The position numbers were made by a program, and so were the translations under genes. A DNA stretch of 51,923 nucleotides from Clostridium thermobutyricum (GTDB lineage: Bacteria > Bacillota > Clostridia > Ch29): NCBI GenBank assembly GCA_016842005.1, contig JAENYD010000016.1, positions 1 to 51,923 on the forward strand, read 5' to 3'. The notes below the pieces were generated by a model. That model worked only from the letters and a program-made list of their open reading frames with translations, had not been told where the DNA came from and did no database searches. Positions 24,305 to 32,677 of the stretch are shown one piece after another. Within the stretch, counting starts at the first letter, position 1. Each line of letters begins with the position of its first letter.

Positions 24305-25308
24305 CAATCCAGTATATACACTAAGACTTTTCGCTTTCCGAATTTCCTGACATCTTCGGGGGATTCGTAATACAGGTCTATTTTGTTTCCCTTTATGGCT
24401 CCTCCTGTATCCTCAGCGCTGGCGAAGCCGTAGTCCGGACGCCCGTCCAGGGATTTGACGTATAGTTTGGTCCCCAGGGGTATAACCCCGGGATCCACCG
24501 CCACAACTCCCGGCCTCACACGAGTACCGCTCCGGGTTATACCGTAGCCCTTATCCCCCGGCCTCTTACCGGTACTCTCATAGGTGGCATCATAAGCGGT
24601 AGCGGTCATATAGACAGCCTTCTCAAACCTCACAGCGCCTCTGGAAGTCTGAAGCAGATCCCTTGTTCCCAGGGCGACTATCTCTTTACGGGGCTCTTCA
24701 ATAATCTTACTGCTTATAACCGCCCTTTCCGTTTCTTCCCCGTCATGACGAACTATTTTGATTTCCTCTCTCACTTTGCCATTATAACCCTTTTGTGTGA
24801 CTTTTTCAATCCCTTTGTCCATCCGGTCAGTGGTCTGAACAATTCTTTCAAAAGGTATCTCCCTCTCACAGACTTTTATCTCTTCTGTTACTCTGACCAC
24901 TTTTATGCCCATCCCCCTGCTCACCGCTGTGGAAAGGCCAGGGTCAACAATATCCTTTTCCCCTATTTCTATCTCCAGCTCTTCCAGCGCCTGGCCCACC
25001 GTGTCGGCAGCAGACAGGTACTCCTTTTCTCCGTCTTTTGTAGTAATAGTTACGGGCACCGCCCTTTTTATCACAATCTCCATATTATCCCTCAGGGTCG
25101 TGTCAGGGCCCGGTATCAGCCTGTCACTGTCTCCCAGTGATATCCCTCTCTGCTCCACAAGGTCTTTAACATTTTTTTTGAAGGTTACCAGCTTTGTTAC
25201 ATCTTTTCCGTCTACAATAGTAACCCCCCTGGCCATAACACTAAAACCCGTTGCCAGTGCCATTATGAGCACCAGTAACGTTAAGGTAATAAAATTGTTT
25301 TTATTCAC
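24304..25308 (-). CDS. yabE: YabE-like G5/3D domain cell-wall protein
   Basis: 334 residues. Residues 4-24 are a membrane anchor. Two DUF348 repeats (about 30-145), a G5 domain (about 150-220) and a C-terminal 3D domain (about 230-332) follow. The three 3D aspartates are visible in GVVAVDPGVIPLGT, SAEDTGGAIKGN and KIDLYYES. This layout is that of YabE/Rpf-like cell-wall lytic enzymes (MltA-related double-psi barrel). Start GTG at 25308 has AAAGGAG 11 nt ahead; the frame extends back to TTG 25356 without a ribosome site. It is preceded by a leader of about 270 nt. Same position as yabE between tatD and rnmV in B. subtilis. Confidence 0.92.
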   Translation of the reverse strand: MNKNNFITLTLLVLIMALATGFSVMARGVTIVDGKDVTKLVTFKKNVKDLVEQRGISLGDSDRLIPGPDTTLRDNMEIVIKRAVPVTITTKDGEKEYLSAADTVGQALEELEIEIGEKDIVDPGLSTAVSRGMGIKVVRVTEEIKVCEREIPFERIVQTTDRMDKGIEKVTQKGYNGKVREEIKIVRHDGEETERAVISSKIIEEPRKEIVALGTRDLLQTSRGAVRFEKAVYMTATAYDATYESTGKRPGDKGYGITRSGTRVRPGVVAVDPGVIPLGTKLYVKSLDGRPDYGFASAEDTGGAIKGNKIDLYYESPEDVRKFGKRKVLVYILD

Positions 25309-25583
25309 AATAACATCTGCTCCTTTAGCAAATTTTAGTGTAACCACAGGCGGCAAAAATATTCAATTCTGACTGCCCCCGGTAATACTCCCGTTCTTTC
25401 TGGCGGCAGCCAAGCGGTACTGCATCCCTGAATAACGGTTTCCACACTTCCCGTTTATTAGCAATAATATAAAGCCCGCTCCGGGGGAACCCCCTATAAT
25501 ACCCTTAACCCCGGCAGGAGATAACCCTGCGGTTCGCAAGGCAAACAGAAGGACCGCTTCCTTTCTTCCTGCCTCTAATTATA
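25309..25583 (-). promoter_or_regulatory. Long structured 5' leader of the G5/3D gene, unidentified
   Basis: An extended -10 promoter (TGGTATAAT, 25578-25586) gives a leader of about 270 nt. It contains a 7-bp long-range pair (ACCGCTT 25553-25559 with AAGCGGT 25412-25418), a GCAGG/CCTGC hairpin, a GGGGG/CCCCC hairpin, and a 72-nt segment (25379-25450) related to the leader of spmA. I tested it by eye against the ydaO (c-di-AMP), SAM, lysine and GEMM consensus sequences and found no match. Confidence 0.5.
25379..25450 (-). repeat. Structured intergenic element, copy 1
   Basis: 72 nt that match 30369-30440 at 51 of 72 positions without gaps. On the minus strand it contains GCTTGGCTGCCG and CGGGAGTATTACCGG. 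The CGGGAG(T/C)AT core is shared with the copies near 30.4, 40.17, 40.95 and 43.8 kb, all in the same orientation. Confidence 0.6.
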
Positions 25584-25629
25584 CCAAAAATACCGGCTCT
25601 TATTTCCTGGTATTATTTGCAAAACAATA

Positions 25630-25662
25630 AAAACCTTGAAACGTCGCATGCGCTTCAAGGTT
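25630..25662 (-). terminator. Terminator of the Met/Pro-rich protein gene
   Basis: AACCTTGAA (25632-25640) pairs with TTCAAGGTT across a loop containing GCATGC; T-runs follow on both strands. It begins about 17 nt after the stop of the gene at 25679. Confidence 0.75.
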
Positions 25663-25678
25663 TTCATTTAACATTATG

Positions 25679-25996
25679 CTACCTGCCGTCATCCATGGGC
25701 ATAGTGGGCATATAAGGCCCCGGTCCCATACCCGGCATATACGGGCAGTAACCCATTCCCGGTCCTGGCCCCATTCCCATTCCCGGCATGAACGGGCCAT
25801 ATCCCATTCCATATCCCGGGTCCATCCCCGGCATGCAGGGTCCCGGTCCCATCATGGGCATAACAGGATAGCACATTACAGGATAGCATAGCATTGCCAT
25901 CATTGGCATCATAGGCATTGTGGGACCCATCTCAGGGGGCATTGCAGGCATCTCGGGCATTTCTGGCATGCAAGGTTTTTCAGGTTTTTTTTCCAA
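25679..25996 (-). CDS. Met/Pro/Gly-rich repetitive small protein
   Basis: 105 residues, dominated by Met, Pro and Gly in imperfect repeats such as MPEMPEMPAMPPEM, MPMMPMMAML, CYPVMCYPVMP and GPGPGMGYCPYMPGMGPGP. There is no signal peptide. TTG start at 25996 with AGGAGGGG 8 nt ahead; own terminator. Composition resembles small spore-coat or spore-associated proteins of Clostridia; the neighbourhood (yabE, yabG) fits sporulation, but no domain is recognised. Low-complexity composition makes homology weak. The strong ribosome site and terminator argue that it is a real, well-expressed gene. Confidence 0.7.
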   Translation of the reverse strand: MEKKPEKPCMPEMPEMPAMPPEMGPTMPMMPMMAMLCYPVMCYPVMPMMGPGPCMPGMDPGYGMGYGPFMPGMGMGPGPGMGYCPYMPGMGPGPYMPTMPMDDGR

Positions 25997-26080
25997 TTCA
26001 TACTCCCCTCCTATCCGGCTTCACTTCAATACTATTATATGATGGATAAAAGAGGAAGTTACTATCTGGCCTGTCCTTTC

Positions 26081-26857
26081 CTACTGTCCAAAATCTATTC
26101 CAAACAATTTCCCCGTATTGGCGGCTACGGCATCCATCAGTTCCTCGGTACTTATTCCTTTAATCCTGCTGATTTCTTCCGCCACATATTTTACGTTTCC
26201 GGGATAATTTCTTTTACCCCTGTAAGGAACGGGGGTAAGGTAAGGACAGTCAGTTTCCAGGAGCATCCTGTCCAGAGGGACATATGCCACTGCTTCTCTG
26301 GCCTTTCTTGCATTGTGAAAGGTAACGGGGCCTGCAAAGGATATAAAGAAATTCATATCCATACATTCTCTGGCGGTTTCCCGGCTACCGGAAAAACAAT
26401 GCATAACCCCTCCTATTTCAGAAGCCTTTTCCTCCTTCAGGATTTTTATAATATCCCCGTGGGCTTCCCTGTCATGGATCACTACGGGCAGTTTCATGTC
26501 CCTGGCGAGGTTCAGTTGCTGTCTGAAGGCAGCCTTCTGCCGGTCCCGCGGTGAAAAGTCATAATGATAATCCAGGCCTATCTCCCCGATTGCCACCACT
26601 TTGTCCTTTCGGGCCAGGGAACCGAGTATTTCTACAGAGTTCCCGTCCATGGTCCTGGCATCATGGGGATGTATCCCTACGGCGGCATATATGAACGGAT
26701 ATCTGGATGCCAGATTTATGGATTTTATACTGGAAGAGACATTGACCCCCGCATTGATAATACAAAGGACCCCTTCTTCCCTGCACTGCTCAATAATCTG
26801 TTTCCTGTCCCTGTCAAACCGCCTGTCATCCAGGTGTGCATGGGTATCAATCAGCAT
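26081..26857 (-). CDS. tatD: TatD-family metal-dependent hydrolase
   Basis: 258 residues, the normal length for TatD (YabD in B. subtilis), a TIM-barrel DNase with a two-metal site. Motifs: DTHAHLDD at residue 4, VGIHPHDA near 62, GEIGLDYHYD near 92 with the bridging Glu, VIHDREAHGD near 128, GGVMHCFSG near 150 and ETDCPYLTPVPYRG near 200. ATG at 26857, 15 nt after metS, so co-transcribed with it. Confidence 0.94.
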   Translation of the reverse strand: MLIDTHAHLDDRRFDRDRKQIIEQCREEGVLCIINAGVNVSSSIKSINLASRYPFIYAAVGIHPHDARTMDGNSVEILGSLARKDKVVAIGEIGLDYHYDFSPRDRQKAAFRQQLNLARDMKLPVVIHDREAHGDIIKILKEEKASEIGGVMHCFSGSRETARECMDMNFFISFAGPVTFHNARKAREAVAYVPLDRMLLETDCPYLTPVPYRGKRNYPGNVKYVAEEISRIKGISTEELMDAVAANTGKLFGIDFGQ

Positions 26858-26872
26858 ATCCTCATCTCCTGT

Positions 26873-28795
26873 TTACCTTACTTTTGAACCGGCAGGAATA
26901 TCTCTGTCAAGGGTGACTATTGAAAGCTCCCCATCATTCTCTGTAGAAGCCGCCAAAATCATGCCGCGGGATTCAACCCCCATTAGCTTCACCGGTTTCA
27001 GGTTTTCCACCACCACAACCTTCTTCCCTACCAGTTCTTCCGGACCGTAAAATTTGGAGATGCCCGAAACAATCTGCCTGGTCTCCTCCCCGATTTTGAC
27101 CTGAAGTTTCAGGAGTTTGTTGGATTTTTCAACCTTTTCACACTTTAGCACATCGGCAACCCGCAGATTAATCTTTGCAAAGTCATCTATGGTTATATGA
27201 TTATTATCCATTGAACCTGTCTCTCCTTTTTTTCTTTCATTATCTCCCGTGGTCTGCTTGTCTTTCTCTATTCTGGGGAAGATTATCTCGCCTTTTCTCA
27301 CCTTCAACCCTGCGGGCAGCCTGCCGGGCTGCAGGGCATCCTCCCACCCGGTACCCTGGCCATGGTCCATTCCCAGCTGATTCCATATCCTGGCAGGAGT
27401 GTTGGGCATAAAAGGGCTGATAAGGACTGATATTATCCTGATGCAGTCTGCCAGATTGTATAGCACGGTCGCCAGCCTGTCCTTCCTGGCAGGGTCTTTT
27501 CCCAGAACCCACGGCATGGTCTGGTCTATATATTTGTTTGCTCTGCCAACCAGCTTCCAGATTTCTGCAAGGGCATCACTGAACTGAAGATTGTTCATAT
27601 ATTCTTCCACTTTGCCCGGGATAGCGGCGGCCACATCCTTCAGTTCGCCGTCGGGGTCGGCTGTTTCTCCCGGTGAGGGAATTATTCCGCCGAAATATTT
27701 CTCGATCATGGTGACAGTTCTGTTTATCAGATTGCCCAGGTCATTGGCAAGGTCCGCATTTATCCTGTTCTCAAGGGCCTCGGTGGAAAATACGCCGTCT
27801 GCGCCAAAGGGCACCTCCCTCAACAGGAAATATCTTACAGCATCCACTCCATACTTATCCACCAGTATCACCGGGTCCACAACATTTCCCTTGGACTTTG
27901 ACATCTTGCCCCCTTCCAGGATAAGCCATCCATGTCCGAATACCTTCCTGGGCAGTTCTTCACCCAGGGCCATCAGCATAATGGGCCATATTATAGTATG
28001 GAATCTTACTATTTCTTTCCCTACCAGATGCACATCTGCCGGCCAGTATTTTTTATAACCGGACTGGTCGTCCGAAAGGTAGCCCAGAGCCGTTATATAA
28101 TTGGACAGGGCATCAATCCATACATAAACCACGTGTCCCGGGTCGAAGGTCACAGGTACGCCCCAGTCAAAAGATGTCCTTGAAACACAGAGGTCCTCAA
28201 GGCCGGGTTTCAGGAAATTGTTTATCATCTCGTTTTTCCTGGATGCCGGTTGAATGAAATCGCTTTCTTCAATGAATTTCATAAGTTTGTCCTGGTATTT
28301 GGACAGCTTGAAGAAATAAGCCTCTTCCCTGGTCAGCTCCACATCCCTTCCACAGTCGGGACATTTGCCCTCCACCAGCTGGTGCTCTGTCCAGAAGGAT
28401 TCGCAGGGGGTGCAGTACCAGCCTTCATAATGACTTTTGTAGATATCTCCCTGATTGTAAAGCTTCTCAAAAATCTTCTGCACTGCTTTAATGTGACGGG
28501 GTTCGGTGGTCCTTATAAAATCATCGTAGGATATGTCCAAAAGCTTCCACAGCTTTTTTATCCCCGCTACAATCTTATCCACATATTCTATGGGTGTCAC
28601 TCCGCTGTCAGCAGCTACTCTCTGAATTTTCTGCCCGTGTTCATCGGTACCGGTAAGAAACATTACATCATACCCTGTCAGCCTTTTAAACCTGGCCATT
28701 GCATCAGCCGCCACCGTTGTGTAGGAATGGCCTATATGCAGCTTATCGCTGGGGTAATAGATGGGTGTGGTAATATAAAAGGTTTTGTCTGACAT
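26873..28795 (-). CDS. metS: Methionyl-tRNA synthetase
   Basis: 640 residues. It charges tRNA-Met with methionine. The HIGH motif lies in KLHIGHSY, the zinc knuckle is C-x2-C plus C-x2-C near residues 126-147, and the KMSKS loop is in GGKMSKSKGN near 296. A C-terminal EMAP/Trbp111-type tRNA-binding domain (about 535-640, with KVGEETRQIVSGISKFY) is present, as in the dimeric bacterial enzyme. ATG at 28795. It is controlled by the T-box leader upstream and leads into tatD. Confidence 0.97.
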   Translation of the reverse strand: MSDKTFYITTPIYYPSDKLHIGHSYTTVAADAMARFKRLTGYDVMFLTGTDEHGQKIQRVAADSGVTPIEYVDKIVAGIKKLWKLLDISYDDFIRTTEPRHIKAVQKIFEKLYNQGDIYKSHYEGWYCTPCESFWTEHQLVEGKCPDCGRDVELTREEAYFFKLSKYQDKLMKFIEESDFIQPASRKNEMINNFLKPGLEDLCVSRTSFDWGVPVTFDPGHVVYVWIDALSNYITALGYLSDDQSGYKKYWPADVHLVGKEIVRFHTIIWPIMLMALGEELPRKVFGHGWLILEGGKMSKSKGNVVDPVILVDKYGVDAVRYFLLREVPFGADGVFSTEALENRINADLANDLGNLINRTVTMIEKYFGGIIPSPGETADPDGELKDVAAAIPGKVEEYMNNLQFSDALAEIWKLVGRANKYIDQTMPWVLGKDPARKDRLATVLYNLADCIRIISVLISPFMPNTPARIWNQLGMDHGQGTGWEDALQPGRLPAGLKVRKGEIIFPRIEKDKQTTGDNERKKGETGSMDNNHITIDDFAKINLRVADVLKCEKVEKSNKLLKLQVKIGEETRQIVSGISKFYGPEELVGKKVVVVENLKPVKLMGVESRGMILAASTENDGELSIVTLDRDIPAGSKVR

Positions 28796-28857
28796 GTTTT
28801 ATCATCTCCTCCTCAAAATTGTTAAAGTGAAACTTCTATCAGCTCAGTAAATAAATA

Positions 28858-29128
28858 AGCCCCTACCAAACCGGCAGGGGCGACTTTTGGTCACGGTACC
28901 ACCCTATTTCGTCATCCATCAGGACAACCTCATTATCGGCAACCCAGCGATTGCCTAGCCCTTTTAACGGAGGCGTCCGCTGCCGCCTACTCAGAAATTT
29001 CAGCGGCATGGTTCAGGGGCCATCTTCAGCGTATTCCCCGGTACCGGCTCTCACCTTTTCCGGCTCTCTGGGACAGGGGTAAGCACACCTACTCTTCCCA
29101 TCATAACTTTTGAGCGAATATTATTCTG
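28858..29128 (-). promoter_or_regulatory. T-box riboswitch of metS
   Basis: The minus strand carries the T-box sequence AGGGTGGTACCGTGA (28891-28905). A terminator stem follows (CCCCTGCC with GGTAGGGG, 28860-28880). The antiterminator can form with the T-box. Upstream are Stem I features: AGAGAGCCGG, GGTGAGAGCC and an AGTA bulge. An ATG in the context GAACCATGCC (29007-29009 on the plus strand) is the likely specifier codon and matches Met; an ATG in GAAGATGGCC nearby is the alternative. Uncharged tRNA-Met would allow read-through into metS. Confidence 0.92.
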
Positions 29129-29184
29129 CGTATTACTTATATTAGCTTATTTATGTCATAATATACATAAATTTTATCCTTTTG

Positions 29185-29721
29185 TCAACCACCAAATACC
29201 AGACGGCACACGAGAACCGAAGCTATAACGCCGGCCAGGTCCGCCAGCAGGGCCGCCGGCAGTACATGGCGGATATTCCGGATACCTACTGCCCCGAAGT
29301 AGACAGCAATGGTATAAAAGATAGTCTCGGTGGAGCCCATCATTGTGCTGGCCACCCTGCCTACAAATGAATCCGGGCCGTATACTTTAAGCGTCTCTGA
29401 AAGTACCCCCAGGGCCCCGCTCCCCGAAAGGGGACGCATCAATACCAGGGGTATAATCTCCGGTGGTATACCCATGAGTCTGGCGGGATACTTAATAACA
29501 TATATGAAGATCTCCATTGCCCCCGAGTACCTGAATACGCCGATGGCCAGGAGCATGGCCAGAAGATAGGGCAGTATTCTGACTGATATTTTGATCCCTT
29601 CACCGGCACCTTCCACAAAAACCTCGTATACCCTTACCCCTTTATAATAACCGTACAACAGGACCATCAGCACTATGAAAGGAATAGCCAGGGTTGATAC
29701 AGTCTCTATTATTGAATACAT
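29185..29721 (-). CDS. spmB: Spore maturation protein B
   Basis: 178 residues with about five membrane helices and the nucleoside-recognition (Gate) domain. Typical segments: YGYYKGVRVYEVFVEGAGEG, LPYLLAMLLAIGVFR, RPLSGSGALGVLSET and MMGSTETIFYTIAVYFGAVG. SpmA and SpmB act in the mother cell or forespore membrane and are needed for full core dehydration of spores. It starts 11 nt after spmA. Confidence 0.95.
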   Translation of the reverse strand: MYSIIETVSTLAIPFIVLMVLLYGYYKGVRVYEVFVEGAGEGIKISVRILPYLLAMLLAIGVFRYSGAMEIFIYVIKYPARLMGIPPEIIPLVLMRPLSGSGALGVLSETLKVYGPDSFVGRVASTMMGSTETIFYTIAVYFGAVGIRNIRHVLPAALLADLAGVIASVLVCRLVFGG

Positions 29722-29732
29722 ATCCTTCTCTC

Positions 29733-30308
29733 CTAATAGAATCTCTGCAGTATCTTTACTGCAGCAAGACCTGCCAGCGTAGAGCAGGCTGTAGCAATAA
29801 GAGCCGTTCCCACGATTTCAGTGGGATTGGCTGAACCCGCCGCTGCCCTTAATCCTATTACTGTTGCAGGAACAAGCTGCACCGATGATGTATTGATTAC
29901 CAGAAAAGTGCACATGGCATTGGTAGCCGTACGGGGACAAGGATTAAGATGCTGGAGTTCCCGCATGGCATTTATGCCCAGGGGTGTGGCTGCGTTACCC
30001 AGGCCCAGCATATTTGCAGTAATGTTCATCACCATGGCTCCCATAGCCGGATGCCGGGGTGGAATCTCAGGAAATATCCTGCTCAGCACCGGTCTTATGA
30101 CCAGAGAAATCCGCCTGACAAGCCCCGATTCCTCTGCCACCCGCATGACCCCCACCCACAGTGCCATCATACCCACCAGTCCGATAACAAGCTCCACAGA
30201 ATAAGATACACTGTTCATCATCCCGGCGGTAACCTCTTCAACCCTGCCGGTTATCACGGAAACTATTATCCCCGCCACAATCAATACCAGCCATACAACA
30301 TTTATCAT
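29733..30308 (-). CDS. spmA: Spore maturation protein A
   Basis: 191 residues, membrane protein with the Gate domain. Segments: VELVIGLVGMMALWVGVMRV, PAMGAMVMNITANMLGLGNA, ATPLGINAM and the typical TSSVQLVP. It pairs with SpmB. ATG at 30308 preceded by GGTGAGGGGTAGGTAAA. It is preceded by a leader of about 180 nt that contains one of the structured elements. Confidence 0.95.
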   Translation of the reverse strand: MINVVWLVLIVAGIIVSVITGRVEEVTAGMMNSVSYSVELVIGLVGMMALWVGVMRVAEESGLVRRISLVIRPVLSRIFPEIPPRHPAMGAMVMNITANMLGLGNAATPLGINAMRELQHLNPCPRTATNAMCTFLVINTSSVQLVPATVIGLRAAAGSANPTEIVGTALIATACSTLAGLAAVKILQRFY

Positions 30309-30368
30309 TTTACCTACCCCTCACCCCATCATATTAGACTGCCAGGACTTTTTGTCCCATGACTAGCG

Positions 30369-30482
30369 CCGCAGATGCTCCCGCCCTCTCAGACGGCAGC
30401 CAAACAGTGCTACACCCCGGGATAGCGGTTTCTGACCTTCCTGCGGGGTTACGGTCCCGCCCGAAGCCAAGCATACTGTTTG
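30369..30482 (-). repeat. Structured intergenic element, copy 2 (spmA leader)
   Basis: 30369-30440 aligns without gaps to 25379-25450 (51 of 72). CAAACAGT (30401-30408) and ACTGTTTG (30475-30482) are perfect complements that would close the structure. In copy 1 the aligned positions are AAGCGGT/ACCGCTT, so the helix is kept with different bases. A TATAAT box lies at 30496-30501 on the minus strand, so the element is probably transcribed as part of the spmAB leader. Confidence 0.6.
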
Positions 30483-30525
30483 CCCGGTACAATTAATTAT
30501 ATGTGGGTGTAACGGCCGGTATTAT

Positions 30526-30996
30526 TCAATATCTCAGTGTTGCTTTAATACGATCGGGATTTAACAAGAGGCCAATAGCATGAACCGGTGATGTTACAAG
30601 GATATCGCAGGCATTCACAATACCTGCAAAACAACCTTCCGGACCTATTATACCTATGCCCAGGCAGCTTTCCTTCAGCATCCCGGCATCATTCCTGCCG
30701 TTGCCCACTGCAACCGTTTTTTCACTGCCAAGTTTGGTAAGAAAATTTTTTTTGAAGGTCTTGCCACAGTCACTGTTAATAATCACTACTTTCACGGGTA
30801 TGTCCTTAAAGTAGTTTTTTACCGTACCGAAAGTATCCGCAGTGACTATGTACAGGTTCACTCTTCCGGCCAGAACTTCAAAGGCCTCCTTCAGCCCTTC
30901 AGCCGGTTTGCCGTCCAACGCCAGGGTACCGTTATAGTCAAATATGACATTGTGAATGTTCACAGGACCCCTGCCCGGGATATCTATTTTAATCAT
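30526..30996 (-). CDS. HAD-family protein, soluble P-type ATPase-like
   Basis: 156 residues, a compact HAD fold. Motif I is FDYNGTLA (nucleophile Asp kept, the second Asp replaced by Asn). Motif II is in VNLYIVTADT, the Lys is near residue 84, and motif IV is VGNGRNDAGML. These are the features of the group annotated as soluble P-type ATPases (COG4087). There are no membrane helices. Substrate unknown. It overlaps the next HAD gene by 8 nt and is translated after it. Confidence 0.75.
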   Translation of the reverse strand: MIKIDIPGRGPVNIHNVIFDYNGTLALDGKPAEGLKEAFEVLAGRVNLYIVTADTFGTVKNYFKDIPVKVVIINSDCGKTFKKNFLTKLGSEKTVAVGNGRNDAGMLKESCLGIGIIGPEGCFAGIVNACDILVTSPVHAIGLLLNPDRIKATLRY

Positions 30997-31669
30997 CGGT
31001 TAATTCCTCCATCCATTGGATAATATCCTTAAAACTTTCAAAGGGAATACATGAAATATCCTTGTCCCGGCAGTATTCCAGCAATCCGCCCTTGGCGAAA
31101 ACCCACCGGGCCTGGGGTGCCGGGCATATATCCGAATGCCCGTCCCCTACATAAGCCACCCTGTTTCCCTTTTCTTTTTCCTTTTTGAGAATATTGAGCT
31201 TGCAATTTCCGCATTTTTTGCATACCTTATCCTGCAAGGGAAAAGATGCCACCGCCCCACTGCCTGAAAAATGAAGGCTGTTGCTGTAAAATTCTATATC
31301 CTTCCAGCCGTACTTGTCCAGTATGTATCTGATGTTGAAATCATACCCGTCACTGACAATCTTAACTGTAATGTTCCTTTCCCGGCATTTTAGCAGGAAC
31401 CGGCCAAAGTAAGGGTCCACTTCTGTTCTGTCCAGCATATCCTCAAGGTCTTCCTGTGTAAAGGACATTTTCCCAAGAATATATTCGCTGCATTCCTGAG
31501 TGGTAAGCTCCCCTTTCTCCCACAGCTCATTAATGCCCCGACAGCTGCCTTCGAAGAGGAGTTCGCCCCTGTCGTCACAGTCCCCCTTGAAGAATTCTTC
31601 TGTCATCTGCACGCACGTATCCTTTAGGGTTACAGTACCATCGAAATCAACAAGGAAAACAATATTCAT
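30989..31669 (-). CDS. MtnX-like HAD phosphatase
   Basis: 226 residues. HAD motif I VDFDGTVTLKDTC, motif II IVSDGYDFNI and motif III/IV VAYVGDGHSD are all intact, with a C1-type helical cap. It resembles MtnX (2-hydroxy-3-keto-5-methylthiopentenyl-1-phosphate phosphatase) and phosphoserine phosphatase relatives. A CKKCGNCK cluster near residue 147 may bind metal. No other methionine-salvage gene is nearby, so the substrate remains open. It starts at the nucleotide after the ldcA stop; the three genes form an operon. Confidence 0.75.
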   Translation of the reverse strand: MNIVFLVDFDGTVTLKDTCVQMTEEFFKGDCDDRGELLFEGSCRGINELWEKGELTTQECSEYILGKMSFTQEDLEDMLDRTEVDPYFGRFLLKCRERNITVKIVSDGYDFNIRYILDKYGWKDIEFYSNSLHFSGSGAVASFPLQDKVCKKCGNCKLNILKKEKEKGNRVAYVGDGHSDICPAPQARWVFAKGGLLEYCRDKDISCIPFESFKDIIQWMEELTDD

Positions 31670-32590
31670 CTACACTACCCCGCTTTCTGCAATAAATATT
31701 CTGCCGCCCTCAATCACCGCTCTGCATCCCAGTGGCAGCGTAATATTGTACCTGCTGTGGCCTGTCATAAGGTTGGCAAGACAGGGCTTTTTCTCCTTAG
31801 AGGCCACATCCTCCAGAATCCTGCTCACCGAATACTCGGGATGCCTTTCATCCCTGCAATCGGTCCACTGGCCGAATACAACGGCAGCTGCATCCCTGAA
31901 CTTGCCGGCCATCCTGAGATGGTTCAGCATCCTGTCAATCTTGTGAGGAGGCTCCCCTATTTCTTCTATGAAAAATATACTGTCCCTGGTATCTATTTCG
32001 TATTCGGTCCCCAGTGTAGCACACAACAGGGACAGGTTTCCTCCTTTCAGCAGCCCTTCCGCATCACCGGGCACAAGGACTTCCAGAGACCCTTCCCCGG
32101 GAGGCTCCTTTATTTCTCCGGGAGGAGAGGGGTGAAACAGCACTTTCTCCAAATAGTATCTATTGTACCCGGGAAAAACTTCGGTCATCTCCGCCACCAT
32201 AGGGCCGTGGAATGTAACCAGTCCCGTTTTTTCCCCAATGGCCAGGTGAAGGGCGGTAATATCGCTGTAACCAATGAAAACTTTTGGATTTCGGGCTATC
32301 AAGCCGTAATCTACCATATCCAGGATTCTGGTGGAACCATAACCTCCCCTGGCACAAAAAATGCCCTTAATACCGGGGTCTGCAAACATCCTGTTCAGAT
32401 CTTCCGCCCTGTCCTCATCGACTCCCGCCATATAATATCTTTTGTCCATGACATGTTTACCCGGTTTTACCCGAAGCCCCATATCCTCCAGTGTACGTAT
32501 ACCTCTGTGCAGGTATCTTTCCTTCACAGGTCCCGCAGGGGATACCAACCCTATTACATCTCCTTTGCACAGTCTCTGTGGCTTAATCAT
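31670..32590 (-). CDS. ldcA: LD-carboxypeptidase (MccF/LdcA family, S66)
   Basis: 306 residues from ATG 32590, which follows AAGGGTGATTGG; the frame stays open upstream without a ribosome site. The Ser nucleophile is in ARGGYGSTRIL, the Glu in IEEIGEPPHKIDRML, and the His in MTGHSRYNITLPLG, which completes the S66 Ser-Glu-His triad. The family trims the terminal D-Ala from L,D-bonds of recycled muropeptides, or cleaves microcin C-like compounds (MccF). No signal peptide, so cytoplasmic. Divergent from abrB. Confidence 0.9.
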   Translation of the reverse strand: MIKPQRLCKGDVIGLVSPAGPVKERYLHRGIRTLEDMGLRVKPGKHVMDKRYYMAGVDEDRAEDLNRMFADPGIKGIFCARGGYGSTRILDMVDYGLIARNPKVFIGYSDITALHLAIGEKTGLVTFHGPMVAEMTEVFPGYNRYYLEKVLFHPSPPGEIKEPPGEGSLEVLVPGDAEGLLKGGNLSLLCATLGTEYEIDTRDSIFFIEEIGEPPHKIDRMLNHLRMAGKFRDAAAVVFGQWTDCRDERHPEYSVSRILEDVASKEKKPCLANLMTGHSRYNITLPLGCRAVIEGGRIFIAESGVV

Positions 32591-32648
32591 CCAATCACCC
32601 TTTTGATGAAAGATACTTTTATACCGAAACCCAATTATCCCATGCGTA

Positions 32649-32677
32649 TTAATAGGGACATATTTCCTGAATATCAA
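32649..32677 (-). promoter_or_regulatory. Possible promoter of the ldcA operon
   Basis: Minus strand TTGATA (32672-32677), 17-bp spacer, TATTAA (32649-32654), 59 nt before the ldcA ATG. Confidence 0.4.

Noticed and set aside
25309-25583. ydaO-type c-di-AMP riboswitch before the G5/3D gene
   Set aside because: The gene type fits, but the conserved ydaO words near the closing helix are absent.
25689-25990. Short direct repeats suggesting a CRISPR or minisatellite
   Set aside because: They are codon repeats of Met-Pro-Gly in a coding frame, of irregular length without spacers.
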